A stretch of 64,000 nt of DNA from Microbacterium oleivorans (GCF_001644225.1 NZ_LSTV01000001.1:496001-560000); one strand, 5' to 3'; shown: positions 26,919-37,501, counted from the stretch's first letter. The notes: generated by a model from the sequence alone, not told the origin. Program-made: numbers and translations.

Positions 26919-26934
26919 CTACTACCCCTTGTGG
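26919..26934 (+). promoter_or_regulatory. Candidate NrdR box 1
   Basis: CTACTACCCCTTGTGG keeps the outer conserved positions of the published NrdR consensus (acaCwAtATaTwGtgt), namely C4, A6, T11 and G13, but not the central AT. It is exactly 32 bp upstream of box 2, the usual face-matched spacing of paired NrdR sites. Confidence 0.5.
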
Positions 26935-26950
26935 TGCTTCCCGGTGTCCG

Positions 26951-26966
26951 TACCCATATGTAGTAT
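26951..26966 (+). promoter_or_regulatory. Candidate NrdR box 2 overlapping the nrdH -10
   Basis: TACCCATATGTAGTAT matches all six strongly conserved positions of the NrdR consensus. Its right end, TAGTAT (26961-26966), fits a TANNNT -10 hexamer, so a repressor bound here would block the polymerase. Confidence 0.65.
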
Positions 26967-27073
26967 TGAGCTCCCGGCGGGCTCCCAGCCTTCCGGCCGA
27001 TGGATTCACCCCCAGATTTCACACGAGATGGACCCCGCGCGACGGGTTCCGGAGGACGAGAGAGGTTCGACGA

Positions 27074-27307
27074 ATGGCGATCACTGTGTACACGAAGCCG
27101 TCCTGCGTGCAGTGCAACGCGACGTACCGCGCGCTGGACTCCAAGGGCATCGACTACGAGGTCCTCGACCTCTCCGAGGACCCGGCGGCGCTCGAGCACG
27201 TCAAGTCGCTCGGCTACCTGCAGGCCCCCGTCGTCGTGACCGACGAGGACCACTGGTCGGGCTTCCGTCCCGACAAGATCGACGAGCTCGCCTCGCGCCT
27301 GGTCTGA
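27074..27307 (+). CDS. nrdH: Glutaredoxin-like protein NrdH
   Basis: 77 residues. The glutaredoxin fold has the redox motif CVQC at 11-14 ([14 protein letters not shown]) and the C-terminal WSGFRPDKI typical of NrdH. It delivers electrons, via thioredoxin reductase, to the class Ib ribonucleotide reductase encoded downstream. The ATG at 27074 follows a GAGAGAGG Shine-Dalgarno. nrdI begins 3 bp after its stop. Confidence 0.96.
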   Translation: MAITVYTKPSCVQCNATYRALDSKGIDYEVLDLSEDPAALEHVKSLGYLQAPVVVTDEDHWSGFRPDKIDELASRLV

Positions 27308-27310
27308 GCG

Positions 27311-27744
27311 ATGAGCGCGGCCGTCGTGACGAACGTGCCGCTGCTCGTCTACTTCTCGAGCGTGTCGGGCAACACCGCACGTTTCATCGAGAAGCTCGGG
27401 ATGCCGGCACGCCGCATCCCGCTCCACTCCTCCGAACCCGTGCTCCACGTCGAGGAGCCCTACGTCCTGGTCACCCCCACGTACGGGGGCGGCCAGGGCC
27501 GAGGAGAAGAGAAGGGCGCGGTTCCCAAGCAGGTCATCCGCTTCCTCAACGACGAGGGCAATCGGAGACTGCTCCGCGGAGTCATCTCCGCAGGAAACAG
27601 CAATTTCGGCGAGTCGTTCTGCCTCGCCGGGGACATCATCAGCCGCAAGTGTCAGGTGCCGCACTTGTACCGGCTGGAAGTATTCGGCACGCCCGAGGAC
27701 GTCGACCGCGTGAGCGGCGGATTGGAAGACTGGTGGAAGCTGCA

Positions 27745-27748
<4 letters not shown>
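27311..27748 (+). CDS. nrdI: NrdI flavodoxin-like protein
   Basis: 145 residues. Flavodoxin-like fold with the FMN phosphate loop [10 protein letters not shown] and the flavin loop [11 protein letters not shown]. NrdI supplies the oxidant that assembles the dimanganese-tyrosyl cofactor of NrdF. The stop overlaps the GTG proposed as the nrdE start (GTGA). Confidence 0.96.
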
Positions 27749-30893
<3,145 letters not shown>

Positions 30894-30900
30894 GTCACTG

Positions 30901-30949
30901 ACGAAGGCCCCCGGCACCGCTCGCATGAGCGGATGCCGGGGGCCTTCGT
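30901..30949 (+). terminator. Strong intrinsic terminator of nrdHIEF
   Basis: A 16-bp perfect outer stem (30901-30916 with 30934-30949, ACGAAGGCCCCCGGCA) continues into a 6-bp inner stem CCGCTC/GAGCGG closed by GCAT. It starts 7 bp after the nrdF stop. It may serve the converging small-protein operon as well. Confidence 0.9.
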
Positions 30950-30975
30950 CGTTCGCTGCGCGGGTGCCCGTGCGG

Positions 30976-31077
30976 TCAGTCGTCCTGTTCGTCGGACTCC
31001 TGCTCGTCCTTCGTGATGTCGTCGTCGCCGATGTCGCCCTCGGCCTGACTCGGCTTGTCCGCGATGGGATCGCTCAT
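30976..31077 (-). CDS. 33-residue acidic peptide
   Basis: A short open frame, MSDPIADKPSQAEGDIGD followed by an Asp/Glu/Gln-rich tail ending QESDEQDD. It begins 11 bp after the DUF3618 stop and has a GAGGAG Shine-Dalgarno. The spacing favours the second of two adjacent ATGs (31077). It is extremely acidic and probably disordered. The operon context and ribosome-binding site support translation. Function unknown. Confidence 0.6.
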   Translation of the reverse strand: MSDPIADKPSQAEGDIGDDDITKDEQESDEQDD

Positions 31078-31088
31078 CATGTCTCCTC

Positions 31089-31652
31089 TCAGTTCTCGCT
31101 GATGTTGCTCCGCGCCTCCTGGGCGCGGTCGGTGACGGTCCCGGCGGCGTCGGAACCCTCGTCCTTCACCGTCTGCACGGCCTCCTGGGCCCGCTCCTTG
31201 ACGGCGGTCGCGGCATCCTGAGCCGGCTCCTTCAGGTGGCTCGCGGCATCCTTCGCCACCTCCCCGAGCTCGTCGACGAGCGGCTGCGCCTGCTCCTTCG
31301 CCGTCTCGGCGAGCTCCTTCTCCTTCGCGGATGCGGGGATGAGGGATGCGGCGAGCAGCCCCGCGCCGAAGGCGATCAGGCCCACGGCGAGCGGATTGCC
31401 CTCCGCCTTGGCCTTCACGTCGTGGGCGACGCCGTGCGCGGACCCGGCGAGGTCGTGCGCGGACGAGCCGGCGTCGTCGGCGGCGCCCATGATCCGGTCG
31501 CGGACGGAGCCGACCGCGCCCTTGATCTTGCTCGTCTGGCGGTTGACGATCTTCGACGGGTTGACCTTGTCAGCCAGGGCGTCGACGTCGGTGCCGAGTT
31601 CGGCACGGGTCCGCTCGATGTCGGCGCGGATCGCGTCAGGTGAATCGCTCAT
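31089..31652 (-). CDS. DUF3618 domain protein
   Basis: 187 residues. The N-terminal DUF3618 signature is DAIRADIERTRAELGTDVDALADKVNPSKIV. A hydrophobic membrane segment (LAVGLIAFGAGLLAASLI) follows, then a long Ala/Lys/Glu-rich helical tail that resembles LEA or apolipoprotein repeats (KEPAQDAATAVKERAQEAVQTV). It is likely a membrane-anchored, stress-related protein. The ATG at 31652 overlaps the stop of the holin-like gene. Confidence 0.85.
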   Translation of the reverse strand: MSDSPDAIRADIERTRAELGTDVDALADKVNPSKIVNRQTSKIKGAVGSVRDRIMGAADDAGSSAHDLAGSAHGVAHDVKAKAEGNPLAVGLIAFGAGLLAASLIPASAKEKELAETAKEQAQPLVDELGEVAKDAASHLKEPAQDAATAVKERAQEAVQTVKDEGSDAAGTVTDRAQEARSNISEN

Positions 31653-32062
31653 CGGTTCTCCTCGTTTCTCTTGAATGTCTCTGGGATCTCCTGCAGGGTC
31701 TCGACGGTCTGCGGCGCGCCCTGCACCTCTTTCAGTTGCTTGCGGCCGACCGCGTACAGGATCGCCGCGATGATCGCCCACAGGACCGCCACGATCACGC
31801 CCGACCAGCCCCAGCCGACGAGGGTCGCGAGGGCGGCCCACAGCGCGAGGGACAGGAAGAGGACGACCATGGATGCCGCGTACCCGGCACCGCCGAGCAG
31901 GCCGGCACCCTTGGCGGAGGTCGTGGCCGAGTCCTTCAGCTCTGCCTTCGCCAGCGCGATCTCCTGCCGCATCAGCGTCGACAGGTCGCGTGTCACCTCG
32001 CCGAGCAGGTCGCCGAGCGAGGTCGACGCGGCCTTGCGCTCAGAAGGTGTCGCGTCGCTCAT
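31649..32062 (-). CDS. Phage-holin-like family membrane protein (superfamily III/DUF1469 type)
   Basis: 137 residues. An amphipathic N-terminal helix (SLGDLLGEVTRDLSTLMRQEIALAKAELKDSAT) is followed by two hydrophobic hairpin helices and a charged tail. This is the pattern of the putative actinobacteriophage holin / YqjE-like family, which in chromosomes is a housekeeping or stress membrane protein and not a lysis gene. The start overlaps the end of the upstream gene by 23 bp. Confidence 0.8.
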   Translation of the reverse strand: MSDATPSERKAASTSLGDLLGEVTRDLSTLMRQEIALAKAELKDSATTSAKGAGLLGGAGYAASMVVLFLSLALWAALATLVGWGWSGVIVAVLWAIIAAILYAVGRKQLKEVQGAPQTVETLQEIPETFKRNEENR

Positions 32063-32783
32063 CCGTGACCCTCTCGTCTGCGCCGCCGCGGAAACCGGCC
32101 GACTCGTCGTAGAGCGGCGTGTCCGACGGCGGCAGTGCACCGGTCGTGTCGGCCGCGATCGGGTCGATGTAGGCCGGGTCCCGTCCGTCGACGGGTGTGG
32201 CGGGCGCGGATGCCGGGACCGCCGCCGCCGCGGGGGCGGGGGCCAGCGAGGCCCGCGAGGTCGCCGTGCCGCTGTCGTCGTGCGACGCCATCGCCCGGAC
32301 GAGTCGCCCGGCGACGATACCCACGACGGCCGCGCCGGCGATGAAGACGAGGGGGCGTCGCCGCGCGAACCGCTTCACCTCGTCGAGGAGGGCGGCGGGG
32401 TCACGGTCACCCAACCACGCAGCCGCGCCGGTGAGGCGGTCGGAGACCTGCTGCACGAGGTCGGTGGCGATGCCGCCGCCCTCCGCGTTGCGGGCCATCG
32501 ATCCGAGCTCCTCGCCCGCGGCCTTCAGCCCGCTCGCGACTCGCTCCTGCTGCTGCGCCGCCTGGTCCGAGAACTCGGTGCGGCTCTGCGCGTAGAGGTC
32601 CTTCAGCTGCGACTTCGCCTCGCCCGCCACGGACGCTGCTTCGTCTTTGGCGGTGTGGGCGACATCCTTCGCCGCGTCGGTCGCGGTGCCGGTGACGGCG
32701 GATGCCTCATCCTTCACGGTCTCGGTCTTCCCCGACCCGGCGTCGGCGCCACCGGTACCCGTGGGTCCATATCCGACTGACAT
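32040..32783 (-). CDS. Coiled-coil, single-membrane-span hypothetical protein
   Basis: 247 residues. The N-terminal half is rich in Ala/Lys/Glu/Gln helices (TVKDEASAVTGTATDAAKDV, then SQLKDLYAQSRTEFSDQAAQQQERVASGL). A single membrane span follows at about 155-170 (PLVFIAGAAVVGIVAGRLV), then a Pro/Ala-rich tail. It resembles the companions of holin/DUF3618 genes in Microbacteriaceae. An AAGGGAG Shine-Dalgarno precedes the ATG at 32783 but could be hidden in a leader hairpin. It is first in a four-gene operon. Confidence 0.8.
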   Translation of the reverse strand: MSVGYGPTGTGGADAGSGKTETVKDEASAVTGTATDAAKDVAHTAKDEAASVAGEAKSQLKDLYAQSRTEFSDQAAQQQERVASGLKAAGEELGSMARNAEGGGIATDLVQQVSDRLTGAAAWLGDRDPAALLDEVKRFARRRPLVFIAGAAVVGIVAGRLVRAMASHDDSGTATSRASLAPAPAAAAVPASAPATPVDGRDPAYIDPIAADTTGALPPSDTPLYDESAGFRGGADERVTDERRDTF

Positions 32784-33124
32784 AGTTGCTCCCTTGCTCG
32801 AGGACTCCTGTCCTGGGAGCGCCACTGTGCGAGCGGGTCGAGCAAGTCGTACCGGGGTTGCGTCGCACCGTCTGAGGCGGTAAATGCGCGGCACCTGCAC
32901 CCCTCGGCCGTCCGATCGCCGACCGAGTCCTGCGTCAGCCCCTGACAGCGCTCGTGATGCTCCGCGAGCGGATGCCGGAATCCGCCCGAGGTTCGTCGGT
33001 GCCGCGCTGTTCACGGATGCAATGGATTCAAGGCGACACGTCGGTGGGACAGGCGTCAGCGCGGGGTGTCGCATCGGATCCCTTGCATCGGCGAGCGGAC
33101 CGGGTCGGCCTCAGCCGGCGCGTC
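32784..33124. other. Gene-free region upstream of the holin/DUF3618 operon
   Basis: 341 bp without a supported gene on either strand. Adjacent to the operon it contains the leader hairpin described separately. The rest (about 32850-33124) shows no convincing promoter hexamers, repeats or RNA gene. Confidence 0.5.
32788..32846 (-). promoter_or_regulatory. Possible ribosome-binding-site-masking leader hairpin
   Basis: In the mRNA leader, CTTGCTCGA (32838-32846) can pair with TCGAGCAAG (32793-32801), whose last bases run into the Shine-Dalgarno AAGGGAG. A second element, GCTCCC (32815-32820), can pair with GGGAGC (32788-32793), the Shine-Dalgarno itself. Either pairing would limit translation of the first gene. 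Confidence 0.45.
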
Positions 33125-33604
33125 TCAGCCCGCGCGGCCGCACTCCGACACGGCGAGCAGATCGAGGCCGGGGCGGCCGTCGACGGTCGACTCCGTGACG
33201 TCGACGGACACGTTCGTCTCGGCGCGACTCAATCGCACGGTCGCGATGTCGAGCTCGACGCCGGCCGGTTCGAGTGCCCAGCCCTCGCCGAGCGTGGCAG
33301 GCAGCTCGGTCACCGTGGCCGCCGCATCCGTCCCCTCCGGCAGCGTGACGGCGCCGTGGATCGTCGCGAACTCGCCCGTCGACGGGCCGCCCGGGCTGAC
33401 CTCCGACTCGCACGACTGCGCGCTCGCCCCGCCGTCGGGGACGAACTCGGCGCCGTCGGGGAGGGCGGCAACGATCTCGGCGACCGCGTCCTCGGCCTGG
33501 GCGCGCACGTCCGCGTACGACGGCCCCGCTCCCGCGGAGCAGGCGGTGAGACCGATGAGGCAGGTCACGAGCAGCATCGTCGCTGCGCCGGACCGGGCGC
33601 GCAT
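33125..33604 (-). CDS. Putative lipoprotein
   Basis: 159 residues. The signal peptide MRARSGAATMLLVTCLIGLTAC ends in the lipobox LTAC. The mature part has two cysteines (QSCESEV and SECGRAG) that could form a disulfide. A beta-rich pattern such as ATIHGAVTLPEG and LDIATVRLSRAETNVSVDV suggests a small extracellular domain. No known family recognised. The ATG at 33604 uses the last base of the preceding stop codon, so it is coupled to the secreted hydrolase gene. Confidence 0.75.
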   Translation of the reverse strand: MRARSGAATMLLVTCLIGLTACSAGAGPSYADVRAQAEDAVAEIVAALPDGAEFVPDGGASAQSCESEVSPGGPSTGEFATIHGAVTLPEGTDAAATVTELPATLGEGWALEPAGVELDIATVRLSRAETNVSVDVTESTVDGRPGLDLLAVSECGRAG

Positions 33605-34863
33605 CAGCCGCTGCTTCCGCGGGCCAGCGAGGCCAGGAGCAGGCGTACGTCCTTGAGGACGGTTCCGTTCGTGTGACCGTCGCCGCTGAACAGCCGGTTG
33701 TGCAGATCGAGTCCCTGCAGGAGCATCGCGCCGACCGAGCCCGTCGCCTGCTGCTCGGTGTACCCGGGGTCCAGCACGATGACCCCGGGGATCTCCTCGG
33801 GGCCGACGCCGTACCCGATGTCGCCCACCTGGAAGCCCGCGTAGTACCGGTTGACGTCCTCGGCGGCCTGCGCGGCGTAGTAGGTCGTCCCCGTCACGGG
33901 GCGGTAGCCGTCGGTGGCCCCCACGCCGCCGGCGAGGAACCGCACGTCGAAACGGGCGCCGTGCATCTCGGCCGAACTGCCGACCTGCGACCCGGCGCTG
34001 TGCTCGTAGCTGAGCGTCGGGAGCCCGGGGAGAGCGACCTCGATTCCCTTCACGATGCGAGCGTAGTGGGCACCCGCGGCCGTGGCGATCGTGTTGTTCT
34101 GCGGCCCCGACGCGAGATTCAGGGAGATCTGCGGCATGGGGGCGGCGAGCACCGTGAAGGCCACGACGGGGGCGCCCGGGTCGGCGTTGGCGACCTGCCA
34201 GTCGGCGAACGAGGTGACCGGGTCCTCCACCATGAAGCTGCGCACCGACGCGTTCGTCCCCGGGACGACGAGCAGGATGCCGGCAGCGGTCGACGGATCG
34301 CCCGCCATCTCGATCATCGCTCCGCGCTCGGGGGAGTAGAGGTAGAGGCGCACCTGCCCGGCGACGACCTTCGTGAGGTACCGGCGCTCGAGCAACAAAT
34401 CGCCGAGCAGTGCCGCGTCTCCCTCCGCGCCCCGGCGACTCACCTGATGCAACCGCTCGTCGACCCGCGCGAGGCGCGCCCGCGCCGCGTACCGGTTGGC
34501 GCGGACACGGTCGGCGGCGTCGATGCCGTCGAGCGAGCCGATGAGCACGGGGACCGTGCGGATGAGGTCGTCGCGGCGCGCGGCATCCATCTCGGCCCAC
34601 CAGACCGCGGCGTCGGCAGCGGAGGTCTGTGTGAGCAGCGTCGCGATGAGCCCGGGCGTGCGGTCCAGCAGCGCCGTCACGCCGTCGTGATCGAGGGAGG
34701 CCAGCTCGGCCAGGGTCGCCGATACGCTGAGGTGCGTCCGGTGGTGATCCGGGGTCGGCGCTGCGGCGGATGCCTGGGCCACCGGGGCTGCCGGAGTCAC
34801 CAGGGCGAACGCCATCGCCGCAGCGGCCAGGGCTGCGGTGGGATGGGCGTTCGCGCGCATCAT
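33604..34863 (-). CDS. Secreted alpha/beta hydrolase-like protein (DUF1023-like)
   Basis: 419 residues. A hydrophobic N-terminus (AAAAMAFALVTPAAPVAQASA) gives a Sec signal with an AxA-type cleavage site. A helical region with ATLAELASLDHDGVTALLDRTPGLI follows, then a hydrolase core with LLVVPGTNASVRSF, the nucleophile-like SYEHSAGSQVGSS, and LDPGYTEQQ. Position and spacing recall DUF1023 hydrolases, but the elbow is EHSAG instead of GHSxG. ATG 34863 lies 7 nt after TACAAT with no Shine-Dalgarno; ATG 34860 is the alternative. It is coupled to the lipoprotein gene. Confidence 0.75.
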   Translation of the reverse strand: MMRANAHPTAALAAAAMAFALVTPAAPVAQASAAAPTPDHHRTHLSVSATLAELASLDHDGVTALLDRTPGLIATLLTQTSAADAAVWWAEMDAARRDDLIRTVPVLIGSLDGIDAADRVRANRYAARARLARVDERLHQVSRRGAEGDAALLGDLLLERRYLTKVVAGQVRLYLYSPERGAMIEMAGDPSTAAGILLVVPGTNASVRSFMVEDPVTSFADWQVANADPGAPVVAFTVLAAPMPQISLNLASGPQNNTIATAAGAHYARIVKGIEVALPGLPTLSYEHSAGSQVGSSAEMHGARFDVRFLAGGVGATDGYRPVTGTTYYAAQAAEDVNRYYAGFQVGDIGYGVGPEEIPGVIVLDPGYTEQQATGSVGAMLLQGLDLHNRLFSGDGHTNGTVLKDVRLLLASLARGSSG

Positions 34864-34870
34864 AGCGCTG

Positions 34871-34876
34871 ATTGTA
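34871..34876 (-). promoter_or_regulatory. -10 element TACAAT, leaderless start at 34863
   Basis: TACAAT, one base from the TATAAT consensus, lies 7 nt before the ATG on the minus strand. No ribosome-binding site is present. Confidence 0.65.
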
Positions 34877-34934
34877 TTGGCAGCCGGGACCGCTCCCGGC
34901 CACGCCAATCACGGACGGCCGCTCTCTTGACTCA

Positions 34935-34940
34935 TAGACT
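34935..34940 (+). promoter_or_regulatory. -10 element TAGACT, leaderless start at 34947
   Basis: TAGACT lies 6 nt before the marR GTG. The surrounding 13-mer TGACTCATAGACT recurs exactly at 53337-53349, again 6 nt before a start codon. Confidence 0.6.
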
Positions 34941-34946
34941 GCTCGC

Positions 34947-35372
34947 GTGGCAGATACCCCGACCGAGGATGCTCCGCGTTTCAGCCCGGTGATCGCGTTG
35001 CTCGCCGTCTCCGCCTCGTGGGAGGCGCAGCTCGCCGCGGAGCTGCGCGACCTCGGCATCTCGACCCGCAAGTTCGGTCTGCTCGGGCACATCGGCGCCG
35101 AGCCCGGCATCTCCTTCTCGGAGCTCGCACGCCGCTCCCGCATCACCGTCCAGTCGGCGCACGCCGCCGTGCACGCCCTCGTCGACGACGGCCTCGTGGC
35201 GGACGCGACGGCGCAGGCCGGCGCGGCCAGCGACCTGAGCGTGACGCCCCGCGGTGCGAAGGTCCTGCAGGACGCGCAGGAACGCCTCGCCGCCCTCGAC
35301 CGCGCGCTGGCGCAGGCGCATCCGAGGGTCGCGGAGTCGCTCGACGGCATCCGCGCCGGCGTCGTCGAATGA
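34947..35372 (+). CDS. MarR-like transcriptional regulator
   Basis: 141 residues. A winged helix-turn-helix of MarR type: LGISTRKFGLLGHIGAEPGISFSELARRSRITVQSAHAAVHALVDDGLV, followed by the beta wing with LSVTPRG and a dimerisation helix. The effector is unknown. The GTG at 34947 is leaderless, 6 nt after TAGACT. Its stop overlaps the ATG of the DoxX-like gene (ATGA), so that membrane protein is its likely regulatory target. Confidence 0.83.
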   Translation: MADTPTEDAPRFSPVIALLAVSASWEAQLAAELRDLGISTRKFGLLGHIGAEPGISFSELARRSRITVQSAHAAVHALVDDGLVADATAQAGAASDLSVTPRGAKVLQDAQERLAALDRALAQAHPRVAESLDGIRAGVVE

Positions 35373-35776
35373 CGCGCGCGGCACCGCGGGACCCGCTCCG
35401 CGCGGCGGCGCGCTCGGCGCTGGCCGCTCTCCTCGTTGCCGCCGGGGCCGGTCACCTCACCGTCCTCCGCCGCGGGTTCCGCATCGCGGTGCCGGACTGG
35501 GCGACCCGGCTGCTGCGCACCGACAAGGACACCATCGTCGTCGTGTCGGGTGTCATCGAGGCGCTGCTCGGGGTCGCGCTCCTCCTGCTCCCGCGCGAGC
35601 GCCGGCGCGTGGGTCTCGCGATCGCCGGCCTGTTCATCGCGGTCTTCCCCGGCAACGTGCACCATTGGCGCACCGGACGCGACGTGCCGGGGCTCGACTC
35701 CGACGCCAAGAGGTTCGCTCGCCTGTTCCTGCAGCCGCTCCTGGTCGCCTGGGCGCTCTGGTCGACACGCCGGTGA
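35369..35776 (+). CDS. DoxX-like small membrane protein, paralogue 1
   Basis: 135 residues with four membrane segments, resembling DoxX/DUF4267-type proteins. It contains AGHLTVLRRGFRIAVPDWATRLL, KDTIVVVSGVIEALLGVALLLLPRERRRVGLAIAGLFIAVFPGN and the tail RLFLQPLLVAWALWSTRR. A clear paralogue lies 1.7 kb away (37502-37900), sharing the LLPRERRRVG, FIAVFPGN and QPLLVAWALWSTR-type motifs. Possibly involved in quinone or redox stress. Coupled to marR. Confidence 0.8.
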   Translation: MTRAAPRDPLRAAARSALAALLVAAGAGHLTVLRRGFRIAVPDWATRLLRTDKDTIVVVSGVIEALLGVALLLLPRERRRVGLAIAGLFIAVFPGNVHHWRTGRDVPGLDSDAKRFARLFLQPLLVAWALWSTRR

Positions 35777-35833
35777 GTGGTCACCGTGCGGAGCCGTCAC
35801 AGCGCGCGCACAGGTGGCGCGGCATCCTTCAGC

Positions 35834-35839
35834 TAGGCT
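35834..35839 (+). promoter_or_regulatory. -10 element TAGGCT inside an inverted repeat, leaderless start at 35846
   Basis: TAGGCT lies 6 nt before the GTG at 35846. It is embedded in the perfect inverted repeat CCTTCAGC-TAG-GCTGAAGG (35826-35844), so a regulator bound there would cover the -10 and the transcription start. Confidence 0.55.
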
Positions 35840-35845
35840 GAAGGC

Positions 35846-36307
35846 GTGTTCCGCACCCCCGCCTCCCTGTATCGCGTGCTCGCCATCGCCGAGCTGTTCT
35901 CCTGGACCCTCCTGATCGCCGGCCTCATCATCCGCGCGGTCGGCGGTCCGGCCGTCGCCGTCACGATCGGTGGCGGCATCCACGGGTTCGTCTTCCTCTC
36001 CTACGGGGCGACGGCGATCCTCGTCGCCCTCAACAACCGGTGGCACCTCGGCGTGGCGCTGCTCGCGGTGGGATCGGCGATCGTCCCCTACGCCACCCTG
36101 CCGATGGAGATGTGGCTGCGCCGGACGGGACGCCTCGACGGGCACTGGCGGCTCGAGGAGACCGCCGACCCGCGTGACCGGCGGCCGATCGACCGGCTGC
36201 TGCGGTGGTTCTTGCGCCACGCCGGCGTCCTCGTGGCGCTGATCGTCGTCGCCGTCGTCGCGCTCTACGTCGTGCTGCTCCTCGTCGGGCCGCCGGGCGG
36301 ACGGTGA
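35846..36307 (+). CDS. DUF3817 integral membrane protein
   Basis: 153 residues. The DUF3817 core covers about 1-95 with three membrane helices (SLYRVLAIAELFSWTLLIAGLI, then GGGIHGFVFLSYGATAILVAL, then GVALLAVGSAIVPYATLPMEMWL). A charged linker follows, with a C-terminal membrane helix (VLVALIVVAVVALYVVLLLV). Function unknown; the family is sometimes linked to transporter genes. The GTG at 35846 follows both a TAGGCT hexamer and GAAGG. Confidence 0.85.
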   Translation: MFRTPASLYRVLAIAELFSWTLLIAGLIIRAVGGPAVAVTIGGGIHGFVFLSYGATAILVALNNRWHLGVALLAVGSAIVPYATLPMEMWLRRTGRLDGHWRLEETADPRDRRPIDRLLRWFLRHAGVLVALIVVAVVALYVVLLLVGPPGGR

Positions 36308-36316
36308 TCCCGGGGG

Positions 36317-37447
36317 TCAGCGCCGCGTCGAGACCGTCACGGTGAACTTCGCGTCGCGAGCCGCCTGCCGCGTGGGTCCGACGATCCGCTCGAGCGCGCC
36401 GCGGTAGCGCAGCCCGGAGTTCCACACGCACCAGAGTTCGCCGCCGGGCCGCAGGACGCGCGCCGCGTCGGCGAACATCCGCGGGGCGAGGCGGTCGGTC
36501 ACGGCGGCCCCGCTGTGGAAGGGCGGGTTCAGCGCGATGAAGGATGCCGAGGCATCCGCCCGTGCCTGCAGCAGGTCGTCGCGCGCCACCTCGACGCGGT
36601 CGCCCACGCCGTTCGCCGCGGCCGTCGCACGCGCCGAGGCCACCGCGGCGGCGGACTGATCGGACGCGTAGACGTGCCGCCCGGGGTGAGCGAGGGCGAG
36701 GTGCGCGGCGACGGCGCCCGTGCCGCACGCGAAGTCGATGAGCGGGTCGGAGGCGCCGCCGCCGGCCGGGTCCTGCGGCAGGTGCGCGAGCAGCAGCCGC
36801 GTGCCGATGTCGAGCCGCGCGCCCGCGAACGCGCCGCCGAACGCGCGGAGGGCGAGGCCGTCGGCGTCGCCTTCCGCCGGCACGGGGTCGTGGCCGTCGT
36901 GCGGCCCGCGGGCGACGAGCACGCGCGACTTCTGTCGCGCCAGCGTCACGTCGAGCCGGTCGAAGTACCGGGCGAGGACGTCGTTCATGGCGACGCTCAT
37001 GTGCTTGAGGCGTCCGCCCGCCCAGACGACGACGTCCGGGTGGGCGTGGGCTGCGATGAGCGCGGCGATGTCGTCGAGCGCGTCGAGGGACCGCGGCAGG
37101 CGCAGCAGCACGACCCGCGCCCCCGAGACGAGCCCCGCGCTCAACGGGAGCGACGACACGTGCCCGGTGAGGCCCAGCGCCGCGGCGTTGCGGGCGAGTG
37201 CGCGTTCGCTGGCGAGGGTGTCCTGATGGACGCGGATGCCGGTGCCCCCGTCCCATGCCGCGCCGAGGGCCAGGGCGCCGTAGGCGTCGCCGATGACCGC
37301 GATCTCCCCGGCGGCCGCGGCGGCGCGCGCGTCGGCGGACTCGTCGAGGATCAGCCGGTCGGCGGCGTCGGCGGCGACGAGCCCCGGAGCCTCGAGATCC
37401 GGGAGTCGGGACAGCCGCGCGAACGGGAACGGCGCGGCGGAGGTCAC
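36317..37447 (-). CDS. RsmC/RlmG-type rRNA guanine N2-methyltransferase
   Basis: 376 residues. Two tandem Rossmann-like halves. The N-terminal half is degenerate (IAVIGDAYGALALG). The C-terminal half binds SAM (LIDFACGTGAVAAHLALAHPGRHVYASDQS) and carries the N2-guanine methyltransferase motif NPPFHSG. This two-domain plan is that of RlmG/RsmC, which methylate 23S G1835 or 16S G1207; which of these cannot be decided. The GTG start at 37447 has no clear Shine-Dalgarno. Confidence 0.85.
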   Translation of the reverse strand: MTSAAPFPFARLSRLPDLEAPGLVAADAADRLILDESADARAAAAAGEIAVIGDAYGALALGAAWDGGTGIRVHQDTLASERALARNAAALGLTGHVSSLPLSAGLVSGARVVLLRLPRSLDALDDIAALIAAHAHPDVVVWAGGRLKHMSVAMNDVLARYFDRLDVTLARQKSRVLVARGPHDGHDPVPAEGDADGLALRAFGGAFAGARLDIGTRLLLAHLPQDPAGGGASDPLIDFACGTGAVAAHLALAHPGRHVYASDQSAAAVASARATAAANGVGDRVEVARDDLLQARADASASFIALNPPFHSGAAVTDRLAPRMFADAARVLRPGGELWCVWNSGLRYRGALERIVGPTRQAARDAKFTVTVSTRR

Positions 37448-37489
37448 TCATCGAGCGTATCGCCGGGCCGCGGCATCCCTCACCCGGGG

Positions 37490-37495
37490 GATACT
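37490..37495 (+). promoter_or_regulatory. -10 element GATACT, leaderless start at 37502
   Basis: GATACT lies 6 nt before the ATG of the second DoxX-like gene and no ribosome-binding site is present. Confidence 0.55.
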
Positions 37496-37501
37496 CGGAC
37501 G

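Larger units (their letters stand above)
26647..27073. other. Gene-free divergent regulatory region between MFS gene and nrdH
   Basis: 427 bp without a supported gene. It holds the MFS promoter (26653-26658), a long imperfect inverted repeat (26789-26801 against 26831-26842, with a GGCC-rich inner stem), the direct repeat GGTCCCGGAA (26731-26740 and 26789-26798), two candidate NrdR boxes, and roughly 107 nt of nrdH leader. The stretch 26880-26970 is clearly richer in AT than its surroundings. Confidence 0.7.

Noticed and set aside
26647..27073. Cobalamin riboswitch before the nrd genes
   Set aside because: The leader shows no B12-box-like sequence, and class Ib reductases are B12-independent; NrdR boxes explain the region better.
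31649..32062. Holin-like gene as a sign of prophage
   Set aside because: The neighbours are chromosomal stress-type proteins; no integrase, terminase, portal or attachment-site repeat is present.
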